From: Biomphalaria glabrata
Lineage: Eukaryota; Mollusca; Gastropoda; Planorbidae
Direction: 5' to 3'
Assembly (NCBI RefSeq): GCF_947242115.1
Contig: NC_074716.1
Location: forward strand, 5,806,001-5,870,000
Length of the DNA stretch: 64,000 nt
In this document: positions 10,866-22,700 of the stretch, in pieces
Numbering within the stretch: the first letter of the stretch is position 1
Layout of the letters: each line of letters begins with the position of its first letter
Notes under the pieces: model-generated
Seen by the model: only the letters and a program-made list of their open reading frames with translations
Told to the model about the DNA's origin: nothing
The model's database searches: none
Made by a program: the position numbers and the translations under genes

Positions 10866-11035
10866 TGAGATCAGAGGCGGATTGAGTATTAAAATCGGCC
10901 ATGAGATATTAAAACGATTCGAACCGTAAGATGTGGCGCATCCATTCATACCTGTCCTTACATCAGAGGCGGACTGGCTATATGGGTGACCGGGTAAAAG
11001 CCCGGTGGGCCGACGGGGTTGCCGAATGGACCACA
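10866..11035. mobile_element. Fragments of hAT-like MITE family H2
   Basis: CAGAGGCGGATTG at 10869 and CAGAGGCGGACTGG at 10964 resemble the ends of the element at 35196-35664. No complete pair of ends is present. Confidence 0.4.
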
Positions 11036-11459
11036 TAAAATACTAGTAAGTCTTTACATACTTAACTCTGTAATACTAGTCACATATTCCGAAATAATGG
11101 ATCCGCTTATACCCGTAAAATGTGCTTCTATGACTTTCAATTCTCTTTACAAATTAAGAGATTAACAAACAACCTGTATATTTAGAGACCTATAAAAGTC
11201 GAACTAGTATCAATATACTCGTGTGAATGCAAGCGGGATGGTGAACGTAAAAATTAGATTGAGCCAGGACTAGATTTAAGGGAAAGAAGGCCCAGTGGCC
11301 TACACAAGAAATGGGACCTTTGACGGGACGCCTGCTGAACAAAAAAAATCGATCTTCACTGAAACACACACACAATATTTCTAATTATTTCTTGCTGTGT
11401 AAAACGGAGTGTCACATTTGATTTTCTGTCCATCCCTCGTCTTAATCGCCAGACTAATC

Positions 11460-12442
11460 GACCTTGGCTGAAGATTGGCATTCACAAATACATTGTGGTC
11501 ACACCACGGACCTTGGTTGAAGATTGACATTCACGCCTATAGTGTGGTCACACCACGGACCTTGGTTTAAGATTGACATTCACACATAGAGTGTGGTCAC
11601 ACCATGGACTTTGGCTGAAGATTGACATTTACACATACAGTGTGGTCACACCATGGACTTTGGCTGAAGATTGACATTCACACATACAGTGTGGTCACAC
11701 CATGGACTTTGGCTAAAGATTGACATTCACACATACAGTGTGGTCACACCATGGACTTTGGCTGAAGATTGACATTCACACATACATTGTGGTCAGACCA
11801 TGGACTTTGGCTAAAGATTGACATTCACACATACAGTGTGGTCAGACCACGAACCTTGGCTGAAGATTGAAATTCACACATACAGTGTGGTCACACCACG
11901 GACCTTGGCTAATGATAAACATTCACACCTATAGTGTGGTCACACCATGGACCTTGGCAACAGATTAACATTCACACCTATAGTGTGGTTGCACAATGGA
12001 CCTTGGTTAATGATTTGACATTCACACCTATAGTGTGGTCACACCATGGACCTTGGCAACAGATTAACATTCACACCTATAGTGTGGTCACACCATGGAC
12101 CTTGGCAACAGATTAACATTCACACCTATATTGTGGTCACACCATGGACCTTGGCTAAAGATTGACATTCACATCTATAGTGTGGCCACACCATTGACCT
12201 TGGCTGAAGATTGACATTCACACCTATAGTATGGTCACACCACGTACCTTGGCTGAAGATTGACATTCACACCTATAGTGTGGTCACACCATTGACCTTG
12301 GCTGAAGATTGACATTCACACCTATAGTGTGGTCACACCATTGACCTTGGCTGAAGATTGACATTCACATCTATAGTGTGGCCACACCATTGACCTTGGC
12401 TGAAGATTGACATTCACACCTATAGTGTGGTCACACCACGGA
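11460..12442. repeat. 49-bp satellite array, about 20 copies
   Basis: Unit marked by TTGGCTGAAGATTGACATTC and GTGTGGTCACACCA. Two sub-families are visible: a left block with CACACATACAG and a right block with CACACCTATAG. Confidence 0.92.
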
Positions 12443-13044
12443 GCCCTATTTACTCCTAACTCTTCTATTTCTTATCAAACCACTCCCTCCTCGGAGGTCA
12501 GTTTTATTACGTCCCTATGGCGTAATACTTCCTGTGAGGAAGATGACCAGTAACATCACTTCTATAAAGAGGGTAGGTCGGAGAAATCCGAAATCCTTTC
12601 GCTACTTTATCGACATCTTCCCCTGTAACTCGGATATTTTGTGTTTATGGAATTCTTCTTTCCAGGGTGCCTGGTTTTTTATTCATTGCTTAACTCTGCA
12701 ACCATAGCAGACGTCATCCAACCTTCCTGCTCCAGCTTAACCCAGCACCTGGCGACATCACCAAGCCTCCCTAGGACCTACTGCATTTCTGCATAATTTA
12801 CGCTCAGGCAACTGGACTGACTACACAGTGGAACAATCCAGCATCTATACTGCCCTGACCCGGAAAACGATTGGACCACAGGAAATTTTTACCATTCAAT
12901 AATTATATTGCTCTGAGCCAGCTAACAACTGGACCACCAGGAACTCTAATATTGTCCTTCAAGAGACAATAAAGCCATAAGGCAATTGAGTGATGTACCA
13001 TATCCCATCATTGTAAATAGTCTATATTTTTATCCAAGCTAGTA
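12443..13044. other. Unclassified repeat-like stretch, possibly an old LTR
   Basis: It contains a TATAAAG motif near 12560 and AATAAA near 12970 with a moderately GC-rich body, like a long terminal repeat. No partner repeat or internal region is visible, so the call is tentative. Confidence 0.25.
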
Positions 13045-13250
13045 TTATTATAGCTTTTATATAGCGCTACTTTCATGCTTATAGCATGCTCAGAGCGCTT
13101 TTGGTCCAATCTTATTTGTGGACCAGTGGGGGGAGGGGGGTATCTAGGAGTTGGTTTTCCGTGCTGCCTTTAGGCGCTCAGTAAACACAACTCTGCCCGA
13201 GTCGGGTGTCGAACCTCGAGCCCCCTTCTAGGTAGCCAAGCCAAGCCAAG
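13045..13250 (-). mobile_element. SINE-B, near full length
   Basis: Read on the minus strand: a tRNA-like head (GGCTTGGCTACCTAGAAGG, then GGTTCGACACCC), a C-rich block and a tail ending GCGCTATATAAAAGCTA. Related copies lie at 50680, 57770 and 58130. Confidence 0.65.
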
Positions 13251-13402
13251 TATTTCTAGTTAATCGCCTCATTAAAATATTCATTTTTTTTTACGTTTCA
13301 ATATCTGTGTTCCTTATTGATCTTTCAATAGTGTGCCTACTACAACTATTCGCTCTACAGAGCAAGTGTCATGGTGAGGGACAATTCAAAGTCTTTTCCA
13401 GG

Positions 13403-13900
13403 GACGGACTGAGTGTCAAAATTGGCCCGAGCATTTCTATACAATCCGACTACAAATTATTTACATTATGACGGGCGCCCAATTGTACCTGTCCTCAAGA
13501 ACATTGTGTAGGTTTAATAATGTATCGAAAGTAGTTAGCTATATGAATAATATATTAGATGATTTTGAAACGTCAGAACGACATTGCAACGAGGTATTGG
13601 TCTCCACTGCCCACAGGTTGTGACGTCGCAGGTCAGAGTTGAGGCCTTCTACGACGAATGGTCTCGGCCCGAAGCACTAAATACTGATGTAGTTATTCAC
13701 AATGTTTTAGATTAGTATTAGACTTGAAAGTGTATACGATTTTTTTGTTTTTTTAATTTACGACTCTCAAAGTGTTGTTTTTAAAGAGAACATTGCAAAA
13801 TCTTTAAACAATTTACTGGCATTTATGCGCCCCTTTTGGTGACCCTACCTGCCCAATAGGGTACCGGTCCACCCGGCATTTGCCCGAAAGCTACTTGCCT
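13403..13900 (+). mobile_element. hAT-like MITE family H2, degraded
   Basis: It begins CAGGGACGGACTGAGTG, the reverse complement of the right end of 35196-35664, and has a related far end near 13860-13895 (ACCGGTCCACCCGGC). The internal block 13590-13690 also occurs, inverted, at 25690-25790. Confidence 0.5.
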
Positions 13901-14394
13901 TCTCGCCTAAACAGACGAGTCACAGGATATTGGTAGGCATAACGCCTAACCAGAAATTACCATCCCCAAGTTGTCAAGTAACAGACCATCAATAATAAAG
14001 AGAAACAAAATCCATATTTCGACAGATCAGAATCTTTACTTATAACCAAAATTTCACATCGATACAGACAATACTTTAAAATTTTACAGTTGGCAAGACT
14101 ATCGTGGGTTACAAAGTGTCCGCTTTTAGTGGGCTCCTATCCTGATAATATACTACGGATTTACTGCATTGCGTTAACACTAAACATTATTTTGTTTTGT
14201 TATTAAAATATGCATAATACTTTTTTTTTAACAAAGGAGAATTAAATTATACATATAAGTACTGTCTTACTTAGTATTTTTATTTAAAAGTAGATTTTAA
14301 TTAAAGTTTTAGAAAAAGTGTAGGGGCCGCATCAAAATTTGTGCCCGCGGCCTCCACTTATTTAAATCCGGCACTGTATATATATATATATATG

Positions 14395-14650
14395 GCCCCT
14401 CCTTCTGTCTCGGAAGACAATGGATGCGCTTAGGTGAGTCACTGGCTTTGGTTACGTCTTGAGACGGGGCAGAATCTAAAGTGACTGATCAAGCCAATTC
14501 TGGAGCGGCAGAGTTTGCCACAGTTTGTGCATCTATATGCATCTGTCCTAGGGCTAGCTGACAGGGCAGCTTTCTTTCTCTTGGCTGATGCAGATTCGTT
14601 TCTTTTGCTTTTGGCGAGTTCGAACCAGCACCTACAGCACTCCATCCATA
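14395..14650 (-). mobile_element. LINE-R 3' end with zinc-finger tail
   Basis: The minus strand encodes YRCTNCGKLCRSRIGLISHF, the C2H2-like Cys-Cys-His tail found at the C-terminus of many invertebrate non-LTR polyproteins. The downstream 3' UTR (TCTGTCTCGGAAGACAATGG on the plus strand) matches 18745-18775. It abuts a fragment of an hAT-like end at 14379. Confidence 0.7.
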
Positions 14651-14657
14651 CCATTGA

Positions 14658-14672
14658 TAGATAGATAGCTAC

Positions 14673-14722
<50 letters not shown>
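14658..14722. repeat. GATA/GA microsatellite
   Basis: GATAGATA units run into a long (GA)n tract. Confidence 0.95.
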
Positions 14723-14728
<6 letters not shown>

Positions 14729-15163
14729 AGAAGGAAAGAAACATTCCCAGCATTCAATTTCTCAATTTCTCAATAGAAATATCGGCTATATGTATTAAAA
14801 TTTCTGAAACTATAAAAATGTTTAATATTGTAAGACTTAAATAGTTTTACTTTACAACAAATATTGTTTCATAAAGCTATGGATACAAAATATGTGGACT
14901 ACTTTGTAGAACGAAAATAGATTTAAATATGATAATAACAGACGTTTATCTCTTACAGTACATTTGAGGAGGAGTAGACATATTATGTACATACGGTAGT
15001 CCTATCTTACATACCAAACATATTAAATAAAATGAAACAAAATCATTAAGCAGGAACAATGTACACATCAGTCCTATATTGAAATAATATAACCCAATGT
15101 AGTCAACTTTTTTTCGGTCTAGTGGTCTTATACCTTCACCTTCGTCTTATCAAGGGCCACATC

Positions 15164-15655
15164 CAGGGCCGGATTTAAGTAAGCGGAGGCCCCGGGGCAA
15201 GCTTTTTTTTTTAGGAGGCCCCTACACTCTTTCGAACGCTTTTATAAAGATCCACTACCATCTTAAAACAGATACAAGACACCGATAGCAAAGACAAACA
15301 GACACAAAAACTCCTTTGTTCCACTGGCAATCAAATCATTAAATAGGAACAATCTGATGTAAACTTTTCATATGTAAGTTGTGAGTGAGTCTGGTGTGAA
15401 TGTACAATTTATTTTTATAGTTATAATGTTTTGTTTGGTGTAATGCACAAATTATAAGACTAATTTCCTGACGGACAATAAAGATTATTATTATTATTAA
15501 TATAATTATTATATGTTAGAAACGAACGAGTAGTCATTCTCTGGCGCTGCCAGGATCGAGTTTCGCTAAAACGGAAACAAAATTCTTCGTATTCCTTTAT
15601 CAGTTTCCACCGAGGAATTTTCTAGTGATGTGGCAGGTCTGCAGCAGTACCGCCC

Positions 15656-15687
<32 letters not shown>

Positions 15688-16080
15688 GTAGTAGTAGTAG
15701 TATATCCATGCTATATTTTAGAAAAAAATAGAGTACGTATGTATTTAATCTCACGTTCATTTAATAATTTAATATACAATTTTTTTTTTAAAGTGAAAAT
15801 GTTTGGTTTTGTAGAGGGTAAGGCCCTTGGTAGACGCATGCCGTTAATCTGGAGCTGTACAGCTATTTACATATTCCAAGCATGCTACTTCAGTCAGACA
15901 CTTCTTAGTCACGACATTGTTGCTACCAGACGTAATATTTAAAATGTTAGCGTTACGAATGAGAAAAAAACAACTTTCTGAACCGTCGAAATCCCGACAT
16001 ATTTCTTTAGTGAAGGATTTCTTTCTTGTAAATACCCCGGGGCTGTAGCTCTTGCTTGCCCTCCCTTAAATTCGGCCCTG
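15164..16080. mobile_element. hAT-like non-autonomous element H1, 917 bp, with internal insertions
   Basis: The left end CAGGGCCGGATTTAAG and right end TTAAATTCGGCCCTG are inverted repeats. The 8-bp flanks GCCACATC and GCCATATT match at 6 of 8. The ends are those of 57156-57608. The extra length comes from other repeats: R1 near 15553-15650, a GGACAATAAAGATTATTATT tail near 15475, and (ATT)n. Confidence 0.65.
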
Positions 16081-16159
16081 GCCATATTACTGCAAAGAGT
16101 AGTCGGGCCTATACGAACAGAATTTCTGTGGTTTAATAAGTCATTTTGAGGCAGCAAAG

Positions 16160-16425
16160 AGGCGCGGTGGCTGAGCGGTAAAGCGCTTGGCTTCCGAACC
16201 GTGGTCCGAGGTTCAAATCCTGGTGAAGACTGGGATTTTTAATTTCAGGTCCTTCGGGCGCCTCTGAGTCCACCCAGCTCTAATGGGTACCTGACGTTAG
16301 TTGGGGAAAAGTTATGGCGGTTGGTCGTTGTGCTGGTCACATGACACCCTAGTTAACCGTAGGCCATGGAAACAGATGATCATCTGCCCTATAGACCACA
16401 AAGCTGAAAGGGGGACTTTACTTTT
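16160..16425 (+). mobile_element. SINE-A, full length
   Basis: The head GGTGGCTGAGCGGTAAAGCG (A box) and GGTTCAAATCC (B box) are followed by the full body to the GAAAGGGGGACTTTACTTT tail. This is one of the least degraded copies. Confidence 0.88.
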
Positions 16426-16707
16426 TAAAAAAGTTTTTTATCAATAGGTTATCCCAGAATCAGGAACGGATATATCTACAGGACGTAGTTTGTGCATCAA
16501 TATTATATCCTATTTGTAGATCGTATAGAGATAAAGTGACTCAGCCAAGCAAGGTATAGAAAGAGTTTGTTTTTAAAATTAGTTTTCGAAAGTTATACTA
16601 TATGTTTACCTTGTTTAAAGTACGAGCGGGACATACAGTAGTGGGAATGTTGTGTTATTGATTGGACTTCCAGGTACTGTCTACACTAGTTAAGACTAAA
16701 ACCAAGC

Positions 16708-19700
16708 ATGCCTGAGCATTGTCTGTGGTTTAGCGCAATCATCACGTGTGAGTCTCTATGTTAATTAATTTACAATCTTGTTTAGAGCAGGGATAAATGT
16801 ATGGTAACCTACGTTTTTAACTGTTTCTATTATAGTTCTGTTACGAATCGAGTCATGGAAATGAAAGTAGGCTATATTATGGCGCATCAGCCATTTCCAT
16901 ATATCTATGATTAGTTTGGATCCATTTGCTCGAGCTTATTCAAAGTTATATTTTAACCTAACTAGAATCTAGTCTTTAGCAACATGCGACTACCGTTTTT
17001 ACAATATTAACTCTTTCTTTCCTAATTGACGATACCATCGTTGATTTGACATTATTAAATTAAATTAATGTTTGATTTTATGAACTCTACTTTTGTGTCA
17101 TATAAAAGAGCAAAGAGACCTTAAATTCTAGACCAAATAAAACACTTTCTGATAGCAATCGACAAAGTTATTCAAGCTTAATCATAACAGGGTAAAAAAA
17201 ATACTAAAATGAAGAATTCCATCGGACCGTGGAGAATAATTACGGAGAGAAAGAGTTAAGAGATGAACCATAGTCGTAGTAAAATAAGAGAAAGAAGAAA
17301 TAATCTACTAAAAGTATTCTTGGTAAACCAGTTACACAGACTAATATCTAAAAATATATAATTGATAGTAAATTAAAATTAAACATATCGTTTCAATATT
17401 GAGGAAATAAAAAAAAAAAAAGCAATAGGGCTTATTAAAAACAATTTTTTTTCATATTTAACAAGAACATAAAATTATTATTAGAATATATGTACTTTGT
17501 TTGTGAAAAGATATGGAAACTAGAACATATGTAATTAGAGCCGTGAGATTATTAACAAACGAATATTCACATTTGACTAGACGTAGCTAGAGCAACACCC
17601 ATTAGTAGAATCACTAAGTTTAGAGGCACTTTAAGACAGTGGCGCGGTGGCTGAGTGGTTAAACGCTTGGCTTCTGAACCTTGGGTCCTGGATTCGAATC
17701 TCTGTGAAGACTGGGATTTTGAATTTGAGGATTATGGGACTTCACCTGACATTAGTTGGGGAAATGTAAATGCGGTTTGTCGTTGTGCTGGCCAAAGAAA
17801 CGGATCACCTTAGCATCATCTGCCCTGTAGGTCTGAAAAGGGAATCGCAAGGTCTGAAAAGGGAACTTTCACTAAGAGGAATAAAAAGAGAAGTAACAAT
17901 GATACACAAAACACTAATCAAATACCAAGAAAGACATAAAGATAAAAGCACATTCTGTTCTCCATATTAGAATATGAAATGGATTTCCTGAGTCCGACAT
18001 GAAAATAAATTATCTAGCAGAAATTAAGTCTGTAATTTCCTGCAAGTTTGGAGCCTGCAGTGCTGCGTTCTTTTGCCCTTTTAGCTCAGAATGCCGTGAG
18101 ACGTTTTTACCCGAATATTTCTGGGAGAGTATACCACGCTCCTTCAGTCTACACGGCTGGCTAAGGAAGGCATGAATGTACAGTTCTTCTCGTCAAGGGG
18201 AGCTCATGCTCATTAACGTTCGTTCGAGAAACAGCAGAATCTAATCATTACATATTTTGTTTCATTTCAGCTGCTGTATTAGTTCAGGCCAATGCCATTG
18301 GTGTCACGACATCCTGGATCAAAGACACTATGGACAAAACAACCACGACGTTACAATGCAGTTGGATGGTCGAGTCTGGAGAATCCCCAGGCATGTTGTT
18401 CTTCTCACCAAATGACAGAATCGAACAAGTATATTTCTATTGTGCCATTAACACTGGGCCTCCTTACAGGTGTTTGAGAGGTACATTAGCTCAAAGTCGA
18501 CACTACATTAACTCTTCTCTTGAAGGATCTGTGGCAATGATGATTGAAAACCTGCAATACTCAGATAATACAACATCCTACTTCTGTTTAGTTAGAGAAA
18601 CATCTAAGCCTTTAATAATAACACATGCGCTGCTAACTATAAATGGTAAGTATTCATTAAGATCTTTTATAACGCGTCTTAAAGAAAATGATATTTTATG
18701 TTTAAATTGTGTGATATTTTTATGAATAAAAAGAAAAATATAGTAGAGCTCCTCCTGTCTCAAAAGACAAAATGATGCATCCAGATGAATCACTGGTTTT
18801 TGTTTCTTCTCGATTAGAGGCAGGGTCGGATGTGACTAATCATGTCGCTTCTAGACTATAGCCACTTCATTTCATGTGATCTCGGCTAGGTTTGTAACAG
18901 CACGCATAGTCTGTTTCCATGGTGTCGGATCTAGTGCTCTTTGCTCCCACATACTTTGATTGATGACTGCAGTTCTCATGCCTCGTAGGCAGACATCTCT
19001 GTAGGTTAGTCTTGGGAGGACTTAGATCTTTCTTCGCAGGGTCAGCAAACAGGATGCCCCTAGGGATTCTTCCATCTGGCATGCGGGTGACATGTCCGAG
19101 CCAATGTAGTCTCCTCTGTGTCAAAAGAACATAGATTCTGGGGGTTCTGTTTGGAGACATGTTCTAAGCTTTGTAATGTAAAAAAAAAATAATAAAAAAA
19201 ACAACATAAGTGGCTACTTCCTCGGAGACACATATCGTAATTCGCAAAAAGCGCAAGTGAAAACTTTTACTGCATCAATACGTTGTGCTGCAAGATGCAT
19301 GTATATTGAATAATTAATTATACATGTATTTGCATATGAAATTCAAATTAAAAATTAGGTCAAATCTATTTCTACAAATATAATTCGACCGTCAGTTCCA
19401 ACATTAGATAATGTCTTACAACACGTATCCATGTGTTACTCTAGTCGTGCATGTGAATTAGGGACTTAAACTCTAATAAGTCGTTGGTTTTCCTGGCTGA
19501 TTCAGGCAACCCGTTGCATTTTCTAATGAAACTCAGGAAGAAGGAGTACTTTTACAATTGTTTCCTATTAAATGGAATAAGAAATGTGCCTTTAAGTTTG
19601 TGTCTCTGTGTAGTTTAGCATATTTTTAAAAACATAATTACAAAAAAATTTGTTATTATCGTAGTTCAAAAAAGTTCCCCTTTCAGACCTAGCGATCTAT

Positions 19701-22700
19701 GGGGCAGATGATGTAAAGGTCATCTATATCTGTGGTTCTTTGTTAACAAGTGGGCAAGCACAATGACCACCCGCCTTTACTTTTTCCCCAATGAATGTCA
19801 GGTACCCATTACTGAGCTGGGTGGACTCAGAGGCGACATAAAGATCCCGAAAGTAGAAATACCAGTCTTCACAAGGATTCGAACCCGGCCTCGCCGGTTC
19901 AGAATCCAAACACTTTACCAATTCAAAATGGAGTTGGGTAACCTGGATGATAGTTTCCTTTCAACTTAACTTGCTTTTTTAAAAAACTTTTGCAGCCGCT
20001 CCCTTGTCAACTCTATTCCTGTGCATACTTTTAAATTTACGAGAGATAAAATCAAGTCTTGTGTTCAAGCTTTTGTTGAAGACAACCTCCTGTAGCCAAA
20101 AGCTGATTTTCTTTTCTTTTGCTATATTTATAACTTTTAGCGGAAAATGAGAGTGAATGGGAAAATCGAGTGTTTCCGGGAATCGAATTGTCCTAGGGGA
20201 GACTAGCGAACTAAATACGTACAATCAAAGATTTGATTGTAGATAACTGGTATGTAAATAGTGTAAGACCTTCCACGTGAAACTCAACTGATATTAACAA
20301 CATTGTTTACACTTACTGTGAGACAAATTTCTCTTCTAAAATACATTCTAAAAAAAAAGTCTCTAATATGTCAGATATATAGTGTGACAGAACAAATGGT
20401 AAATACCGTGACAGAAGAACAGATGCATACTGTGTCAGAACATCAGATACATACCGTGACAGAAGAACAAATACATACCTTGAAAGAAGAACAGATACAT
20501 ACCGTGACAGAAGAATAAATACATACCTTGAAAGAAGAACAGATACATACCGTGACAGAAGAATAAATACATACCTTGAAAGAAGAACAGATACATACCG
20601 TGACAGAAGAACAAATACATACTTTGAAAGAAGAACCGATACATACCGTGACAGAAGAACAAATACATACCTTGAAAGAAGAACAGATACATACCGTGAC
20701 AGAAGAACAAATACATACCTTGAAAGAAGAACAGATACATACCGTGACAGAAGAACAAATACATACCTTTAAAGAAGAACAGATACATACCGTGACAGAA
20801 GAATAAATACATACCTTGAAAGAAGAACAGATACATACCGTGACAGAAGAACAAATACATACTTTGAAAGAAGAACAGATACATACCGAGACAGAAGAAC
20901 AAATACATACCTTGAAAGAAGAACAGATACATACCGAGACAGAAGAACAAATACATACCTTGAAATAAGAACAGACATATACCGTGACAGAAGTACAGAT
21001 ACATACCTTGAAAGAAGAACAGACATATACCGTGACAGAAGTACAGATACATACCATGACAGATGAATACCGTTAATTATTAGCCAAAGAAACAGAAACG
21101 TTATCTGCCCTATATATTGCAAGGTCTGAAAGGGGAACATTTTATATTAAACATTAAAGAGTCTTGCTGAAATATTATCGAATCATATAGAAAAATAATT
21201 TCAATGACATGTGCTATCTGTAATCTGGTATTCTCACGGAAGCATATGTTTTTATCTTATGTATTAATTAAGTTTTATGTTTAATTCAAATTTATGTTTT
21301 ATGTGTTAGGTAAGTGTGTGTTTTATTCTTAAGTTTGTATTTTGTTTGATATAAGTTTGTGTATCCTAACAGATGAAGGAACCACAACAATACCAGCTGT
21401 AACAACAATAATAATGAGCACTAGATCAACTGTACTACTGCCATCTACTGAAGCTAACCCACCAGAAACTGACACTGGAACCAGTGGTAGGCTAGTGTGA
21501 CAATACAAATAACATTTTTATCGCGATCTGTTTAAAGAAATAGGTCAACGGTTCTCAGACATTTTGAACAAGTACCTCTCGATAAAGATTAGTACACTAC
21601 GTCAGTAAGTACCACTGTCAGTGTATCGTTACTTTAACATTTCACTCGGGTTGTTTTATAGAAATGGTCAATATAGATGGCCTCCTTCAGTGACTATGAA
21701 TCCTCTCATGGATGATGAGATGAATGCCTGGGCATTAGCTGTTTTGGAACGTTGTCGCCCACACATCAGTTTCCCCCTCTCCCCGCAGCGGATGTATCCA
21801 AAGGAGCGGCAAGTACCGACACAGTTTGGGGTCAGCGTCGTCACTGGCTCTGCCAGAGTGTAACACTGAGCGCTGCACACTTCCTATGGGTCACAGGCTC
21901 CTGATTTTTCCTCAGGGTTGACTCCCAAAGCATTGCCCATAATTGGGTATAACTGCAAGGTAGCAGTTTTTTAAATTCAGAGTTTTCCTTTTCCTAGGTG
22001 GGTAGCCAGTCATGGGCCCCTCCTTCCCGAAGCTTAATGGTTTAGGCGCAAGTTACTCGCCTTCGCCACTTCTTCTGATAGTGAGGTTGTCATTGCCGGA
22101 CTTGTAATGTGGCACTTTACCACCTACAAAAAGCTTCCTAATGGCATGCGTCTCAAATCGGAGGTCTCAAACAATCCCAACTTCTGGCCTTCATGTGTGG
22201 CGCAGATATTGAGTCTGGCGGAGTTGTTTTCACGGTCAAAATAATGACTATACTTAAGATGTTTTATAATATTAAGATATATAATAAAGCTTTCCTTTGA
22301 GTTTGAAGATTAATGAGCACTAAGCAGCCCCAACTGTGACCTACATATTTTGCCAAAACCAACAAAGATATAAAGACTGACCTCAAATTATCGTGTAATT
22401 TTAAAAGGACGGCAGAGAATCGCTTTCTTTCGAAACATTCAGAGAAAATCGAAAACTTGGTTTATTTCGGACGAAAGACGTGAGTACCTTGTAAATAATG
22501 TACCGTGCACTGGCGAAAGGTTTACTTTTCCTTGCCGACAACCGACTGTTGGCACTTTGGTACGATAGCTGGTACGCTTCCGATAAAGGCCGTGAGCTTC
22601 CTAGGAAGTAAAGTAAACCAGGCCGAAGGATGCGTGGTGGTAAACTAAATCGTGCTAAGCAGGCCGTCCTAGCCCAGTTCCGAGTCGGTCACTGTCCAGT

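Noticed and set aside
16160-16240. tRNA gene
   Set aside because: A and B boxes are present, but the sequence does not fold as a full cloverleaf and continues into the SINE-A body.
19990-20095. Coding-like stretch after a TTTTGCAG motif (NSIPVHTFKFTRDKIKSCVQ in one frame)
   Set aside because: It sits in Ig-gene intron 2, the phase-1 frame gives a different hydrophobic reading, and there is no donor. Probably a transposon tail.
20435-21140. Three overlapping minus-strand open frames and plus-strand frames
   Set aside because: Created by the 48-bp satellite; no start context, splice logic or protein family.
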